The notes under the pieces: model-generated
The model's database searches: none
Told to the model about the DNA's origin: nothing
The model's input: only the letters and a program-made list of their open reading frames with translations
Program-made: the position numbers and the translations under genes
Part shown: piece after piece, positions 39,861 to 50,385 of the stretch
Position numbering within the stretch: the stretch's first letter is position 1
Layout of the letters: each line of letters starts with the position of its first letter
Assembly: GCA_028292435.1 (NCBI GenBank)
Contig: JAQGMI010000072.1
Span: 103,720-167,719, forward strand
DNA from: Betaproteobacteria bacterium
GTDB lineage: Bacteria > Pseudomonadota > Gammaproteobacteria > Burkholderiales > SG8-41
Length of the DNA: 64,000 bases
Reading direction: 5' to 3'

Positions 39861-40901
39861 ATGGCAGGCAAAAAGCTCAAGATCGGCATTGTCGGCGGTA
39901 CCGGCTACACCGGTGTCGAGCTGTTGCGCTTGCTCACCCAGCATTCGCATTGCGAGCTCGCCGTTATCACGTCGCGCCAGGAAGCCGGTTCGCCCGTCGC
40001 GGCCATGTTTCCGAATTTGCGCGGCCATGTGGACCTCAACTTCACGCCGCCGTCGGATGATGCGCTCAAGCAATGCGACATCGTATTTTTTGCGACACCG
40101 AACGGCGTCGCGATGCAGCAGGCGCGCATACTGTTTGACGCCGGCGTAAAAATTATCGACATTGCGGCCGATTTCCGCATTAAGGACATCGCGGTATGGG
40201 AGAAGTGGTACGCGACCAAGCACGCGTGCCCTGAACTGGTCGCCCAAGCGGTCTACGGTTTGCCTGAAGTCAACCGTGAAGAGATCAAGCGGGCGCGCAT
40301 CGTCGCGAATCCCGGCTGTTATCCGACCGCCGTGCAACTGGGTTTTTTACCGCTCGTGAAAAGCGGCAAGGTCGATCTCGACCATTTGATTGCAGACGCG
40401 AAGTCGGGCGTCAGCGGCGCCGGGCGCAAGGCCGAAGTGCATACGCTGTTCGCTGAAGCGTCCGACAACTTCAAAGCGTACGGCGTGGGCGGCCACCGCC
40501 ATCATCCGGAAATTTCGCAGGGACTGGACGCGATGGCGGGCAGTGCGACGCGGCTCGTATTCGTGCCGCATCTGACGCCGATGATACGCGGCATACACGC
40601 GACGCTTTATGCGCAATTGAAAACCACGGTCGATCTGCAGCAATTATTCGAGCAGCAATTCGCCGACGAGCCGTTCGTCGATGTGATGCCCAAGGGGGCA
40701 CATCCTGAAACGCGTTCAGTGCGCGGCTCGAACTTGTGCCGCATCGCCGTGCATCAGCCAGGCGACGGCGACATCGCTGTCGTGTTGTCGGTGATCGACA
40801 ACCTGACCAAGGGCGCGGCGGGCCAGGCGGTCCAGAACATGAACCTGATGTGTGGCCTGCCGGAAACCACCGGCCTGGAGCAGATAGCATTAATGCCGTA
40901 G
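39861..40901 (+). CDS. argC: N-acetyl-gamma-glutamyl-phosphate reductase
   Basis: NADPH-dependent reductase of 346 residues in arginine biosynthesis. Conserved features are the nucleotide-binding [18 protein letters not shown] and the catalytic Cys in [11 protein letters not shown] near residue 155. [16 protein letters not shown] follows. AGGTG with six-base spacing supports the ATG at 39861 over the GTG at 39846. Confidence 0.96.
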   Translation: MAGKKLKIGIVGGTGYTGVELLRLLTQHSHCELAVITSRQEAGSPVAAMFPNLRGHVDLNFTPPSDDALKQCDIVFFATPNGVAMQQARILFDAGVKIIDIAADFRIKDIAVWEKWYATKHACPELVAQAVYGLPEVNREEIKRARIVANPGCYPTAVQLGFLPLVKSGKVDLDHLIADAKSGVSGAGRKAEVHTLFAEASDNFKAYGVGGHRHHPEISQGLDAMAGSATRLVFVPHLTPMIRGIHATLYAQLKTTVDLQQLFEQQFADEPFVDVMPKGAHPETRSVRGSNLCRIAVHQPGDGDIAVVLSVIDNLTKGAAGQAVQNMNLMCGLPETTGLEQIALMP

Positions 40902-40918
40902 CCAAAAGGCTCAAGCGC

Positions 40919-41641
40919 ATGTTCGGCATCTCGGCGCCGCAGATGGCCGTGCATGCGACGCTGCCATGGTATTTGCGCGCGCTGGGGTTGATCGGACTTG
41001 CCTTGGTTGTGATGTTTTTATCGCGCGCGGCGTACGATTTCGGGAAGAAATTTGCCGGTTTCGATCAAAGCGAAGCCAATGGTGAGGTCGAGCGCCTGAC
41101 CGACTCGAACGCAAAGATAAGTTTGGAAATCAGCGGTATGCGCAGCGAAATAGCACAAAGCGAGCGCCAACTCCAGATCGAACGCGCGACTTACGTCGAT
41201 CTGGTCAAGCAGATGAAAACGTTAACCGCGGAAAACGCGGCGCTGAAGGAAGATCTCGCGTTTTTTCAGACGCTGATGCCATCCGGCGGCAAGGAAGGCG
41301 GAGTGGCAGTTAACCGCTTCATGGTGCAAAATGACGTTCTGCTCGGCGAATATCGCTATCGCCTGCTGCTGACCCAATCCGGACAGCGCAGCAAGGACTT
41401 TCAGGGCACACTGCAGTTCGTCGTTCACTTGCAGCAACAGGACAACAAGAAGTCTGTATTAACGCTGCCCGTCGAAGCTGATAAGTCAGACAAGGCGTAC
41501 AAGCTGAATTTTCGCTTTTACCAACGCGTCGAAGGCATCTTCAAAGTCGAAGCGGGGGCCGTGGTTACCAGCATGCAAGTAAGGGTATTCGAAAACGGCA
41601 GCAATGAGCCCAAGCTCACGCAAGCCGTTAATGCGTCATGA
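40919..41641 (+). CDS. DUF6776-like membrane-anchored coiled-coil protein
   Basis: A 240-residue protein of unknown function. It has one membrane segment (about 15-37, LRALGLIGLALVVMFL), a coiled coil (about 55-115 with repeated Leu/Ile and Glu/Gln/Lys) and a C-terminal soluble domain predicted to be beta-rich (LGEYRYRLLLTQSGQ, FQGTLQFVVHLQQQD). It overlaps the start of the bactofilin region and may act with the bactofilin in envelope organisation. The name is my recollection of the betaproteobacterial family in this position. Confidence 0.6.
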   Translation: MFGISAPQMAVHATLPWYLRALGLIGLALVVMFLSRAAYDFGKKFAGFDQSEANGEVERLTDSNAKISLEISGMRSEIAQSERQLQIERATYVDLVKQMKTLTAENAALKEDLAFFQTLMPSGGKEGGVAVNRFMVQNDVLLGEYRYRLLLTQSGQRSKDFQGTLQFVVHLQQQDNKKSVLTLPVEADKSDKAYKLNFRFYQRVEGIFKVEAGAVVTSMQVRVFENGSNEPKLTQAVNAS

Positions 41642-41655
41642 CAGGGAGTATGACC

Positions 41656-42072
41656 ATGTTCGGAAACAGCAAAAGCAACAAGCCGCAGAATCGCATCGAT
41701 TGTCTGATCGGTGCGGGCACGACGATTGACGGCAATATTACGTTTGGCGGCGGCTTGCGCGTCGATGGCCATGTTCGCGGCAACGTGCTCGCGGCCGATG
41801 ACAAGCCGGGCACGCTCGTGTTGTCAGAGCATGCGCGCATCGAAGGCGAAATCCGCGTGTCGCATGCTGTCGTCAATGGGACCGTAGTCGGGCCCGTTCA
41901 TGCGAGCGAATACGCGGAACTACAGGCAAAGGCCAATGTCACAGGTGACGTACACTACCGGACGATGGAAATTCAATTAGGCGCAGTGGTCCAGGGACGT
42001 CTGGTCTATCAGCCTGAAGGCAAATCCGACAAAGTTGTACAGTTGAAACCGGCGACGGGCGACCGCGAGTAA
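41656..42072 (+). CDS. Bactofilin (polymer-forming cytoskeletal protein)
   Basis: A 138-residue protein with a central DUF583 beta-helix: [50 protein letters not shown]. Bactofilins self-assemble into filaments that position cell-wall or polar proteins. Of the ATGs at 41638, 41650 and 41656 the last has GGAG at the best distance. It follows the membrane-anchored coiled-coil gene, a common pairing. Confidence 0.92.
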   Translation: MFGNSKSNKPQNRIDCLIGAGTTIDGNITFGGGLRVDGHVRGNVLAADDKPGTLVLSEHARIEGEIRVSHAVVNGTVVGPVHASEYAELQAKANVTGDVHYRTMEIQLGAVVQGRLVYQPEGKSDKVVQLKPATGDRE

Positions 42073-42100
42073 CAGCAGGAAAATTTTAGGAGCACTGAGC

Positions 42101-42451
42101 ATGAATGCGATTACCGAAATGCCCGCACCGCTGGTCTTTACCGACAATGCTGCGGCCAAGGTTAAACAGCTGATCGACGAAGAGGGCAATCTTGAACTCA
42201 AACTGCGCGTCTTCGTCACCGGCGGCGGCTGCTCAGGGTTTCAATACGGGTTTACGTTTGATGAAGCCGTCAGCGACGACGATACGTCGATGCAAAAAAA
42301 CGGCGTGACGTTGTTGATCGATCCGATGAGCCTGCAGTATCTGGGCGGCGCCGAAATCGATTACCAGGAGGGCGTCGAGGGCGCGCAATTCGTGATTAAA
42401 AATCCGAATGCGACCAGCACCTGCGGCTGCGGTTCTTCGTTCTCCGCCTGA
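42101..42451 (+). CDS. erpA: Iron-sulfur cluster insertion protein ErpA
   Basis: A-type Fe-S carrier of 116 residues that delivers [4Fe-4S] clusters to apoproteins. The three cysteine ligands are in [10 protein letters not shown] and [16 protein letters not shown] lies just upstream of the start, and a terminator follows the stop. Confidence 0.96.
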   Translation: MNAITEMPAPLVFTDNAAAKVKQLIDEEGNLELKLRVFVTGGGCSGFQYGFTFDEAVSDDDTSMQKNGVTLLIDPMSLQYLGGAEIDYQEGVEGAQFVIKNPNATSTCGCGSSFSA

Positions 42452-42473
42452 CCCGCGTCAGGCGTTCCGGCAA

Positions 42474-42498
42474 AGGGCGCCTCGAGCGCCCTTTTTCA
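42474..42498. terminator. Bidirectional terminator between erpA and anmK
   Basis: AAAGGGCGC and GCGCCCTTT form a 9-bp stem around CTCGA, followed by TT on the plus strand and preceded by A residues that make a T-run on the minus strand. It can end the plus-strand erpA transcript and, less strongly, the convergent anmK transcript. Confidence 0.85.
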
Positions 42499-42500
42499 TT

Positions 42501-43592
42501 TCAAGGACGGTAAATCGCGCCGAGAATGCGCTCGCCGCGTGCGCCGGTCACTGCAGGCAAATTGCCTGGCTGCGAATTGAGCGTTTGCCGCGCGAGCCAA
42601 GCAAACGCGAGCGCTTCGACGTGGTCAACGTTCACGCCAAGCGCATCGGTCAGCCGGACTTGCCGCGGCGCGAGCAACGACGTCAGCAAACTGACGAGTC
42701 CAACATTGCGCGCGCCGCCGCCGCACAGGTAAATCGTCGTCACCCCTTTGCAATACCTGACGATGGCGTCCGCTATCGTGCGTGCGCTGAGAGCAAGCAG
42801 CGTGGCCTGCACATCCGCGGGCTTCTCATCGCCGTGCAGATGCTGCTCAAGCAACGTGAGATTGAAATGCTCGCGTCCGGTGCTTTTCGGTGGGGACAGT
42901 CTGAAGAACTCATCGGCAACAAGGCGCGCGAGCAAGCCTGGAATCTGAACGCCGCTTTGAGCCCATTCTCCGTCGCGATCGAATGGTTGCTTCAGATGGC
43001 GTTGCGTCCACGCATCGAGCAGGAGATTGCCGGGGCCGCAGTCGAAGCCGGTCACCGCGTCTGAGCCGGGCAGATCGGTCACGTTCGCAATGCCGCCGAT
43101 ATTCACGATTGCGCGATGCTCGCCTGCCCGAGTGAACATTGCATGATGGAACGCCGGCACCAGCGGCGCACCCTCGCCCCCGGCCGCGATATCGCGGTTG
43201 CGAAAATCGCAGATGACGGTCGCGCCGGTCAGTTCTGCCAGCAGCGAACCGTTGATCAGTTGCAGCGTATAACCATCCGCAGGTTGGTGCCGCACGGTTT
43301 GTCCGTGGCAACCGATCGCCCGGATATCAGCGGCCGTCAGCGAAGCCTGCGCCAGCAGCGAATTGACGCTCGCCGCATAACAACGCGTGATTTCGTTTGC
43401 CGCGATGGCCGCGCGCCGCAATTCATCCCGCCCGCTGTGATTAAGCGCTGCGAGCTCTTCGCGCACTGCCGGTGCGAAGGGCTGGTGGCTATGGGCAGCC
43501 AGTTGCAAATTGGGCGCGGAGAAATCCGCGATTACGGCGTCGATGCCGTCGAGGCTGGTGCCGGACATCAGCCCGATATAAAACTCGGGCAT
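42501..43592 (-). CDS. anmK: Anhydro-N-acetylmuramic acid kinase
   Basis: Cell-wall recycling kinase of 363 residues that phosphorylates and opens anhydroMurNAc to MurNAc-6-phosphate. The start FYIGLMSGTSLDGIDAVIADF and FDCGPGNLLLDAW and IYLCGGGARN are diagnostic. It sits next to an M23 peptidase on the same strand, and AmpG is encoded elsewhere in the window, so uptake and first modification are both encoded. Confidence 0.95.
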   Translation of the reverse strand: MPEFYIGLMSGTSLDGIDAVIADFSAPNLQLAAHSHQPFAPAVREELAALNHSGRDELRRAAIAANEITRCYAASVNSLLAQASLTAADIRAIGCHGQTVRHQPADGYTLQLINGSLLAELTGATVICDFRNRDIAAGGEGAPLVPAFHHAMFTRAGEHRAIVNIGGIANVTDLPGSDAVTGFDCGPGNLLLDAWTQRHLKQPFDRDGEWAQSGVQIPGLLARLVADEFFRLSPPKSTGREHFNLTLLEQHLHGDEKPADVQATLLALSARTIADAIVRYCKGVTTIYLCGGGARNVGLVSLLTSLLAPRQVRLTDALGVNVDHVEALAFAWLARQTLNSQPGNLPAVTGARGERILGAIYRP

Positions 43593-43598
43593 GCGAAG

Positions 43599-44903
43599 CT
43601 AGTCGAGGCGCGCCAGGTTGGTGGTGCGCAAGAGATTCAGCCGCTCGACGAAAACCTTGGCAGTCTGGTCGAACTTCGGTTTCAGTTCCGGCGTAATTGG
43701 CAGCGCTGCGGGCATCGCAACTTTAAGCGGGTTCTGATGCACGTCGTTGATGCGAAACTCATAGTGCAGATGCGGTCCGGTCGCCAGCCCGGTAGCGCCG
43801 ACGTAACCAATGACGTCGCCCTGCATCACGCGGTTGCCTTTGCGCAGACCTTTCGCAACCGCGGACAGATGACCGTACCAGGTTGTGTATTTGGTCTGGT
43901 GCCGCAATACGACCACATTGCCGTAACCGCCGCTGCGGCCGGTCATTTCGACCACGCCATCGGCGGTTGCTTTGACACGGGTACCGGTCGGCGCGCCGTA
44001 GTCGATGCCTTTATGCGCACGCCACGATTGCAGCACCGGATGAAAGCGCGCAGTGCTGAAACCTGAGGTGATCCGCGAAAACTCCAGCGGCGAGCGCAGG
44101 AACTGCTTGCGCAGATTTTTTCCGTCGGCCGTGTAATAACCGCCTTCGTTTTCCGCGTAATTAAAGTACACCGCGGTATACGTTTTGCCTTGATTGGTAA
44201 ATTCCGCCGCCTGCACGCGTCCGGTGCGCACCGGTTCCCCGCGATCGTAAAAAACTTCGTAAACGACGCTGAAGCGGTCGCCTTTGCGCAAGTCGCGATG
44301 GAAGTCGATATCGGTCGAGAAGATGTCCGCAATCTGGGTTGCGACGGTATCAGGCAACCCGGCGGCATCCGTGGCGCCGAACAGCGAGTTGCGAATTTCC
44401 GCCGATTTCATGAGCACGCGCCGTTCGAGCTGCGCCGCGTCCTGCTTGATGACGAAATCATTGCCGACGCGCTCGACTGCAACCAGATTGGCCCCGTTCA
44501 GGTAACGCAGGTTCACCAGTTTGCCGTCCGCAGTCGCGGTCGCCCGTACGACCTTGCCGGGAATCAATTGATAAAGCGCGCGCGCTTGCGGATTGTTACG
44601 CAGCGCCTGCGACGCCACGGCGTCTTCAATCTGCAGCCGGGCGAGTAAAGAGGCCACCGTGTCGCCGCGCTGGATGCGTTCTTCCCGCGTGAACGTGAGT
44701 GCGCTATCGTCACTCTGCGCTACATCCGGCAATGTCAGTTCCTGAACTACATTATTGAAAGTGACTTTTTCAACGAGGGTGTCAGGCGCAATACCGAACG
44801 CAGCGACAACGCTGAAGCAAGGCACCGCGATTACGGCAGCGGCAAGCTTATGGCGAGGTGAAACTTTGCCTATCAGCCGTGCGATTTTATGGGTTAAAAT
44901 CAT
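43599..44903 (-). CDS. M23 family peptidoglycan endopeptidase (MepM-like)
   Basis: A 434-residue envelope protein with an N-terminal membrane anchor (about 20-40) and an OapA/LysM-like region starting RIQRGDTVASLLARL. The C-terminal lysostaphin-type M23 domain has zinc ligands in RAHKGIDYGAP and TGPHLHYEFR. It probably cuts peptide cross-links to let new strands in. It precedes anmK in transcription by six bases. Confidence 0.9.
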   Translation of the reverse strand: MILTHKIARLIGKVSPRHKLAAAVIAVPCFSVVAAFGIAPDTLVEKVTFNNVVQELTLPDVAQSDDSALTFTREERIQRGDTVASLLARLQIEDAVASQALRNNPQARALYQLIPGKVVRATATADGKLVNLRYLNGANLVAVERVGNDFVIKQDAAQLERRVLMKSAEIRNSLFGATDAAGLPDTVATQIADIFSTDIDFHRDLRKGDRFSVVYEVFYDRGEPVRTGRVQAAEFTNQGKTYTAVYFNYAENEGGYYTADGKNLRKQFLRSPLEFSRITSGFSTARFHPVLQSWRAHKGIDYGAPTGTRVKATADGVVEMTGRSGGYGNVVVLRHQTKYTTWYGHLSAVAKGLRKGNRVMQGDVIGYVGATGLATGPHLHYEFRINDVHQNPLKVAMPAALPITPELKPKFDQTAKVFVERLNLLRTTNLARLD

Positions 44904-45025
44904 GCTTTTAGCATACTATCTTAACGCTCAGAATAGAGCGACGCGGCAAGCTTAGCAGAATTTGAAGGGCATGCAAGCCCGACGTTTCATATCGTGAAAA
45001 ACAGTCTCATCTATTCAAGGCCGCC

Positions 45026-46225
45026 ATGGCAGCGCTGACCGAACAACTCGACATCATCAAGCGCGGCTGCGATGAGTTATTGGTCGAAGCGGAGCTCGTT
45101 GAGAAGCTGAAAGCGGGCCGGCCCCTGCGTGTCAAGGCCGGATTTGATCCGACGGCGCCCGATCTACACATCGGGCACACGGTGCTGATCAACAAGCTGC
45201 GCCAGCTGCAGGAGCTCGGTCACCACATCGTGTTTCTGATCGGCGACTTCACCGGCATGATCGGCGACCCGACCGGCAAAAACGCGACACGCCCGCCGCT
45301 GACGCGCGAAGCAGTCGCGGCCAATGCCAAAACTTATACCGCGCAGGTTTTCAAGATTCTCGATGCCGCGAAAACCGAAATCGCATTCAATTCGACGTGG
45401 ATGGACAAGCTAGGTGCCGCCGACGTGATCAAGCTTGCGGCGACGCACACCGTCGCGCGCATGCTCGAACGCGACGACTTCGGCAAGCGCTATAAGTCGA
45501 ACCAGCCGATTGCGATTCACGAATTCCTGTATCCGCTCGTGCAGGGCTACGACTCGGTGGCGCTCAAGGCCGATCTCGAGCTCGGCGGCACCGATCAAAA
45601 ATTTAATTTACTGATGGGGCGCGAGCTGCAAAAGCATTACGGCCAGCCGCCGCAGTGCGTGCTGACGATGCCTTTGCTCGAGGGGCTGGACGGCGTCAAC
45701 AAGATGTCCAAATCGCTCGGCAACTACGTCGGCATCACCGACGCGCCGAACGACATGTTCGGCAAACTGATGTCGGTCTCGGACGAGCTCATGTGGCGCT
45801 ATATCGAGTTGCTGTCATTCGCGCCGCTCGCGACGATCCGGCAATGGAAAAAAGAAACTGGGGAAGGACGCAACCCGCGCGACATCAAAGTGATATTTGC
45901 GCAGGAACTGGTGGCGCGTTTTCACTCGCAGGCCGCCGCGGTCGGTGCGCTTGCCGACTTCGAGGCCCGCTTCAAGCAGGGCGAAATTCCCGCCGACATC
46001 GCGGAAGTCGCGCTGGAGGCCGGTGCGGGCGGCATCGGCATCGCGAACCTGCTCAAAGAATCGGCATTGACTGCGAGCACGTCGGAAGCGTTACGCATGA
46101 TTGCGCAGGGCGGCGTCAAAATAGACGGCGAAAAAGTTACCGACAAGGCGTTGAAGCTTGCGGCCGGCACCCAGGTCGTCGTGCAGGTCGGCAAACGCAA
46201 ATTCGCGCGTGTCACGCTGCGCTGA
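45026..46225 (+). CDS. tyrS: Tyrosyl-tRNA synthetase
   Basis: Class I aminoacyl-tRNA synthetase of 399 residues. The HIGH-type motif is [10 protein letters not shown] near residue 50 and the KMSKS loop is exact near residue 230. The C-terminal S4 RNA-binding domain begins [16 protein letters not shown]. This is the TyrZ-like subgroup of TyrS by its short N-terminus. It diverges from the M23 peptidase gene. Confidence 0.95.
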   Translation: MAALTEQLDIIKRGCDELLVEAELVEKLKAGRPLRVKAGFDPTAPDLHIGHTVLINKLRQLQELGHHIVFLIGDFTGMIGDPTGKNATRPPLTREAVAANAKTYTAQVFKILDAAKTEIAFNSTWMDKLGAADVIKLAATHTVARMLERDDFGKRYKSNQPIAIHEFLYPLVQGYDSVALKADLELGGTDQKFNLLMGRELQKHYGQPPQCVLTMPLLEGLDGVNKMSKSLGNYVGITDAPNDMFGKLMSVSDELMWRYIELLSFAPLATIRQWKKETGEGRNPRDIKVIFAQELVARFHSQAAAVGALADFEARFKQGEIPADIAEVALEAGAGGIGIANLLKESALTASTSEALRMIAQGGVKIDGEKVTDKALKLAAGTQVVVQVGKRKFARVTLR

Positions 46226-46260
46226 TCGGATAGCTGACCGGATAGCCGAGCGGCGCAAAC

Positions 46261-47370
46261 TCAGTCGCGATAACGCCGCATGAACTTGCGGTCGATGTAA
46301 TCCTTCCAGTGCCAGACCCACGCGCCTTCCAGCTTGGCGCGGCCATACGAGGCAACCGCATAGCGGTTGCCTGCGCTGATCAGCGCCAGCGCAGTTGCCT
46401 GCGGATGGTAGGGAACGAGCGGTTCGCCCGCCAGTGCATGACGTAGATTTCCCGCCAGCACCGGCCCCTCCCGCACCGCATAGACGCCCGACTTCGGAAT
46501 GTCGTGACCTTCCATCGTCGCGCAATCGCCGGCGGCAAAAACAGCAGTATCCGAAATAGACGACAAGTGGTTATCGATGCGGATAAACCCGCGCGTGTCG
46601 AGCGCGAGCCCTGTCTGCGCCAACCACGACGCTGCGCCGGCACCGGCCGCCCACACAGTCGCATCGCTTGCGATTGCGCTGCCGTCAGCCAGCTCGATTG
46701 CGTTCGCTTTTACCCCTGCAACGTTGGCATTCACGTGCACGGCTATTTTGCGTGCCGCCAACAGACGTTCAAGCGCGGTGCGTGCGCGGGCGTGGTGATC
46801 TGGCAGTAAACAAGATGCGGCCGTAATTAATTCGAATTGCATGGCAGGCACACGCACTTGTGCAAGCCGGTACTGCATTGCGAGCGCGAGTTCAACGCCC
46901 GCCGCGCCGCCGCCGATCATCACTATTTTCCGCGCATGGCCATTCTGCACTTTGGCGATCAACTGCTCCCAGTGCAACGCGAACGCATCGAACGGTTTGA
47001 CGGAAATCGCGTGCTCGGCGGCGCCGGGTATCTGCGCCGTTGGCGGCGTCGAGCCGACATCGATTGAAACGATGTCGTAATCAAGCCGGGTGCCATCCTC
47101 GAGCTTAACGACGCGGATTGCCGGCTCCAGTGCAACGGCGCGCGACTTTTTGAAACGCGCGCCCGCACTGCGGGTTAATTGTTCCAAATTGATGTGACAG
47201 TCCGCAAAACCGTAATGGCCTGCGATAAGTCCGGGCAGCATCCCCGAGTAAGTCGCAAACAGGGCGTGATCGACCAATACGATTTCAGTGTCGGCAGCTG
47301 GCTGCTCACCGAATCGCCGCAGGACTTCAAGATGACTGTGACCGCCCCCGAGCAGGACTAAACGCTTCAC
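46261..47370 (-). CDS. FAD-dependent pyridine nucleotide-disulfide-type oxidoreductase
   Basis: A 369-residue flavoprotein with an N-terminal FAD loop LVLLGGGHSHLEVLRRFG and an NAD-binding loop IVMIGGGAAGVELALAM near residue 150. The late FAD-contact motif is VFAAGDCATM. The GGGHSH start is typical of the NDH-2-like subgroup that is often fused to selenophosphate synthetase (SelD). No selD is present in this window, so this is the stand-alone form. The electron acceptor is unknown. Confidence 0.8.
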   Translation of the reverse strand: MKRLVLLGGGHSHLEVLRRFGEQPAADTEIVLVDHALFATYSGMLPGLIAGHYGFADCHINLEQLTRSAGARFKKSRAVALEPAIRVVKLEDGTRLDYDIVSIDVGSTPPTAQIPGAAEHAISVKPFDAFALHWEQLIAKVQNGHARKIVMIGGGAAGVELALAMQYRLAQVRVPAMQFELITAASCLLPDHHARARTALERLLAARKIAVHVNANVAGVKANAIELADGSAIASDATVWAAGAGAASWLAQTGLALDTRGFIRIDNHLSSISDTAVFAAGDCATMEGHDIPKSGVYAVREGPVLAGNLRHALAGEPLVPYHPQATALALISAGNRYAVASYGRAKLEGAWVWHWKDYIDRKFMRRYRD

Positions 47371-47391
47371 GCGAAGGCGCCTCGCCGTTCG

Positions 47392-48027
47392 CTAATCGGG
47401 CGCCTTGCCCCACAACTCCCTCAACCGGTTATCGCGACCGCAACCACTGCGGTAATACTTATAGCGCAGCGGATTCTTCACATAAAAATCCTGGTGATAA
47501 TCCTCGGCCGGATAAAATTCGGCCGCGCGAGTGATTTCCGTGACGACCGGTCCTTTGAAAGGCTTGTTGCGCTCAAGCGCCGCTTTGGAAGCCTCGGCCA
47601 GTTTGCGCTGTTCCTCGTCGGTGTAAAAAATACCGGTCCGATATTGCGAGCCGTGATCGCAGAATTGTTCATCCTTTACCGTTGGATCGATGTTGTGCCA
47701 GAACACGTCGAGCAGTTTTTCGTAACTGACCTTCTTCGGATCGTAGACGACCTGCACGGCTTCGGTATGGCCGGTGCGGCCCGAGGAGACCTCTTCGTAG
47801 GTCGGGTTTTTCTTCTGGCCGCCGATGTAGCCGGACGTGGTTGACGCCACGCCGGGCAGAATGTCGAACGGATGTTCCATGCACCAGAAGCAGCCGCCCG
47901 CGAAAATCGCTTTGGCGGTTGCCGTCGTCGCCGCGGGCTTGGCCGGAGTTTGCGCATGGGCTTCCGTCACGCCGGCGAGCAGGGTTAAGGCGGCGAGCGC
48001 GAGCAGAGTTTTGCGAATGTCGTTCAT
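47392..48027 (-). CDS. msrA: Peptide methionine sulfoxide reductase MsrA, exported
   Basis: Reduces methionine-S-sulfoxide in proteins. The 211-residue protein has a signal peptide (cleavage near EAHAQ), so it acts in the periplasm. The active-site Cys lies in GGCFWCMEHPFD. HGSQYRTGIFY and EDYHQDFY are further signatures. It follows the flavoprotein gene's promoter side by 21 bases on the same strand. Confidence 0.94.
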   Translation of the reverse strand: MNDIRKTLLALAALTLLAGVTEAHAQTPAKPAATTATAKAIFAGGCFWCMEHPFDILPGVASTTSGYIGGQKKNPTYEEVSSGRTGHTEAVQVVYDPKKVSYEKLLDVFWHNIDPTVKDEQFCDHGSQYRTGIFYTDEEQRKLAEASKAALERNKPFKGPVVTEITRAAEFYPAEDYHQDFYVKNPLRYKYYRSGCGRDNRLRELWGKAPD

Positions 48028-48173
48028 ATTTGATCTCCTGAAAGTCGCGGCAACGGCTATGCGATTCAGCCGGCGCGTGTCGGGTTAGTCGCTGATACGC
48101 CGCCAACCTTGCATACCGCATGATACTACCGGCAAATAAGCTAAGCCCCGGTGTCCTGCGGGGTCGGCGACGG

Positions 48174-48207
48174 GCGTCATGAAGCTGTAACAATCGGCTT
48201 CTATCAT
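48174..48207 (+). promoter_or_regulatory. Pho box and -10 of the pst operon
   Basis: CGTCATGAAG followed by CTGTAACA gives two CTGTCAT-like halves with the 11-base repeat typical of PhoB sites. TATCAT at 48202-48207 stands about 11 bases downstream as a -10 box. pstS begins 50 bases later. The box lacks a normal -35, as expected for a PhoB-activated promoter. Confidence 0.7.
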
Positions 48208-48256
48208 GCGCGGATTCGTGAAGTCTTAATCGCAAGGTCCAACTGGAGAGCTGGTC

Positions 48257-49300
48257 ATGAAATCCGAAAACTTAAACAAATTCATCGCGTGCGCTGCGTT
48301 TTCCCTGGGGCTTGCAGCCACCGCCATGGCTGCCGACATCACAGGGGCAGGCGCCACGTTCCCGTACCCGATTTATTCGAAATGGGCGGAAGCGTACCGC
48401 GCAAAAACCGGCGTCGGCCTGAACTATCAATCGATCGGCTCGGGCGGCGGCATTAAGCAGATCCTTGCCAAGACCGTTGATTTCGGCGCATCCGATGCGC
48501 CGCTCGAGCCCGCGCAACTCGAGAAGGAAGGCCTCGTGCAGTTTCCGATGGTAATGGGCGGTGTCGTGCCGGTTTTCAACCTGCCTGGCGTCAAGCCGGG
48601 CGGTTTGCAATTGACCGGTCCCGTGCTCGCCGATATCTATCTCGGCAAAATCACCAAGTGGAACGCACCGGCGATTGCAGCGCTCAACAAGAACGTCAAG
48701 CTGCCGGACCAGGACATCACGGTGGTCGCGCGCTCCGACGGCTCCGGCACTACGTATATCTTCACGCACTACCTGTCGAAAGTCAGCGGCGAATGGAAAG
48801 ACAAGGCGGGCAACAACACTTCGGTGAAGTGGCCGGCCGGCGTCGCAGGCAAAGGCAATGAAGGCGTCGCCGCCTACGTTCAGCGTCTGCCGGGCTCCAT
48901 CGGTTACGTCGAATATGCATATGCGCTTCAAAACAAAATGTCGTACGCGTTGCTGCAAAATAAAGACGGCGCGTTCGTCGCGCCCGACGACAAATCGTTC
49001 CGCGCCGCTGCAGCGAATGCACAATGGGACAAGGCGCCCGGTTTTTACCTGTTGTTGACCGAACAGCCGGGCAAGGAAAGCTGGCCGATCACCGGCGCGA
49101 CTTTCATCCTGATGCACAAGAAACAGGACAAGCCCGAGAATGCAACGATCGCGCTCAAGTTTTTCGACTGGGCGTATGAATCCGGCGACAAAATGGCGCT
49201 CGACCTCGATTACGTGCCGATGCCCGACAGCGTGGTCAAGCTCGTCAAGGGCGAGTGGAAAAAAATTCAGGATGCGTCAGGCAAACCGGTCGCATTTTAG
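48257..49300 (+). CDS. pstS: Phosphate ABC transporter substrate-binding protein PstS
   Basis: Periplasmic phosphate-binding protein of 347 residues, with a signal peptide ending near AATAMAADI. Phosphate contacts lie in [24 protein letters not shown] and [11 protein letters not shown]. First gene of the pst-pho operon behind a Pho box. A terminator-like hairpin separates it from pstC, allowing more PstS than permease. Confidence 0.96.
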   Translation: MKSENLNKFIACAAFSLGLAATAMAADITGAGATFPYPIYSKWAEAYRAKTGVGLNYQSIGSGGGIKQILAKTVDFGASDAPLEPAQLEKEGLVQFPMVMGGVVPVFNLPGVKPGGLQLTGPVLADIYLGKITKWNAPAIAALNKNVKLPDQDITVVARSDGSGTTYIFTHYLSKVSGEWKDKAGNNTSVKWPAGVAGKGNEGVAAYVQRLPGSIGYVEYAYALQNKMSYALLQNKDGAFVAPDDKSFRAAAANAQWDKAPGFYLLLTEQPGKESWPITGATFILMHKKQDKPENATIALKFFDWAYESGDKMALDLDYVPMPDSVVKLVKGEWKKIQDASGKPVAF

Positions 49301-49319
49301 TTTCGCATCGAATCTGGAA

Positions 49320-49352
49320 GAGCGAGAGGCGGTTGCCTCTCGCGCTTTTTTT
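49320..49352 (+). terminator. Hairpin between pstS and pstC
   Basis: AGCGAGAGGC and GCCTCTCGC form a long stem closed by GGTT and followed by a run of T. It looks like a Rho-independent terminator 20 bases after pstS. As pstC lacks its own clear promoter, it is probably a partial terminator that sets the PstS-to-permease ratio. Confidence 0.75.
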
Positions 49353-49362
49353 AGAAAACGCC

Positions 49363-50379
49363 ATGCCACCCTCAGAACTTGCGCTCACCGCGCCGACGTC
49401 CGAACAAGCCATGCAGTACGCTTATAATCAGGCACCGAAGCCGCCCCAAAGGCTAGTCTGGATGGACGCGTTTTTCAGAAATCTGACGCGGTTCGCCGCA
49501 TTTTTCGTTTTTTCCATACTCGCGGCGATCCTGATTTCGCTACTCATTCATAGCCAGGCCGCCCTTTCGAAGTACGGTTTCCATTTCCTCGTCGATCCGG
49601 AATGGGACCCGGTGGCAGAACAATTCGGCGCGCTGGTGCCGATTTACGGCACGCTCGTGAGTTCCGCGATTGCACTGGCCATAGCGATTCCGGTGAGCTT
49701 CGGCATTGCGCTGTTTCTGACCGAGCTGTCGCCGACCTGGCTCAAGCGGCCTCTCGGCACCGCCATCGAAATGCTCGCCGCGATTCCCAGCATCATTTAC
49801 GGCATGTGGGGATTGTTCGTGTTCGCGCCGTTGTTCGCCGACTACGTCCAGCCCCCGTTGATCCGTACGTTCGGTTCGCTACCCATCTTTGCGCCGTTGT
49901 TCAAAGGGCCGGCGATGGGCATCGGCATGTTGACCGCCGGCATCATCCTCGCGGTGATGGTGATTCCTTTTATTACTGCCGTCATGCGCGATGTCTTCGA
50001 GCTGGTGCCGCCGATGCTGAAGGAGTCGGCGTACGGGCTCGGCGCGACGACCTGGGAAGTCGTCTGGCGTGTCGTATTGCCCTATACCAAGATCGGCGTC
50101 GTCGGCGGCGTGATGCTTGGTCTCGGCCGCGCGCTCGGTGAAACGATGGCGGTCACCTTTGTGATCGGCAATGCGCACCGGCTCAGCACGTCGCTGCTCG
50201 CGCCGGGCAACAGCATTGCATCGTCGCTTGCGAATGAATTCACCGAAGCGGTCGGCGAGCTGCATTCGGCTGCGCTGATCGAGCTCGGCTTGATCCTGTT
50301 TCTCATCACGACCATCGTGCTGGCGCTCTCGAAGGCGCTGCTGCTCCAACTCGCCAAGCGCGAAGGCACTACAACCTGA
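49363..50379 (+). CDS. pstC: Phosphate ABC transporter permease PstC
   Basis: Inner-membrane permease of 338 residues with six membrane segments. The EAA-type loop is [20 protein letters not shown], and [16 protein letters not shown] is a PstC signature. The ATG at 49363 follows the hairpin; the longer frame runs back into pstS and is rejected. Works with PstA and PstB. Confidence 0.95.
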   Translation: MPPSELALTAPTSEQAMQYAYNQAPKPPQRLVWMDAFFRNLTRFAAFFVFSILAAILISLLIHSQAALSKYGFHFLVDPEWDPVAEQFGALVPIYGTLVSSAIALAIAIPVSFGIALFLTELSPTWLKRPLGTAIEMLAAIPSIIYGMWGLFVFAPLFADYVQPPLIRTFGSLPIFAPLFKGPAMGIGMLTAGIILAVMVIPFITAVMRDVFELVPPMLKESAYGLGATTWEVVWRVVLPYTKIGVVGGVMLGLGRALGETMAVTFVIGNAHRLSTSLLAPGNSIASSLANEFTEAVGELHSAALIELGLILFLITTIVLALSKALLLQLAKREGTTT

Positions 50380-50385
50380 ACGCCG

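Noticed and set aside
44904..45025. Possible promoter of tyrS or a T-box-like leader
   Set aside because: Hexamers resembling TTGAAG and TTTCAT occur but match poorly, and no T-box structure is visible in this short stretch.
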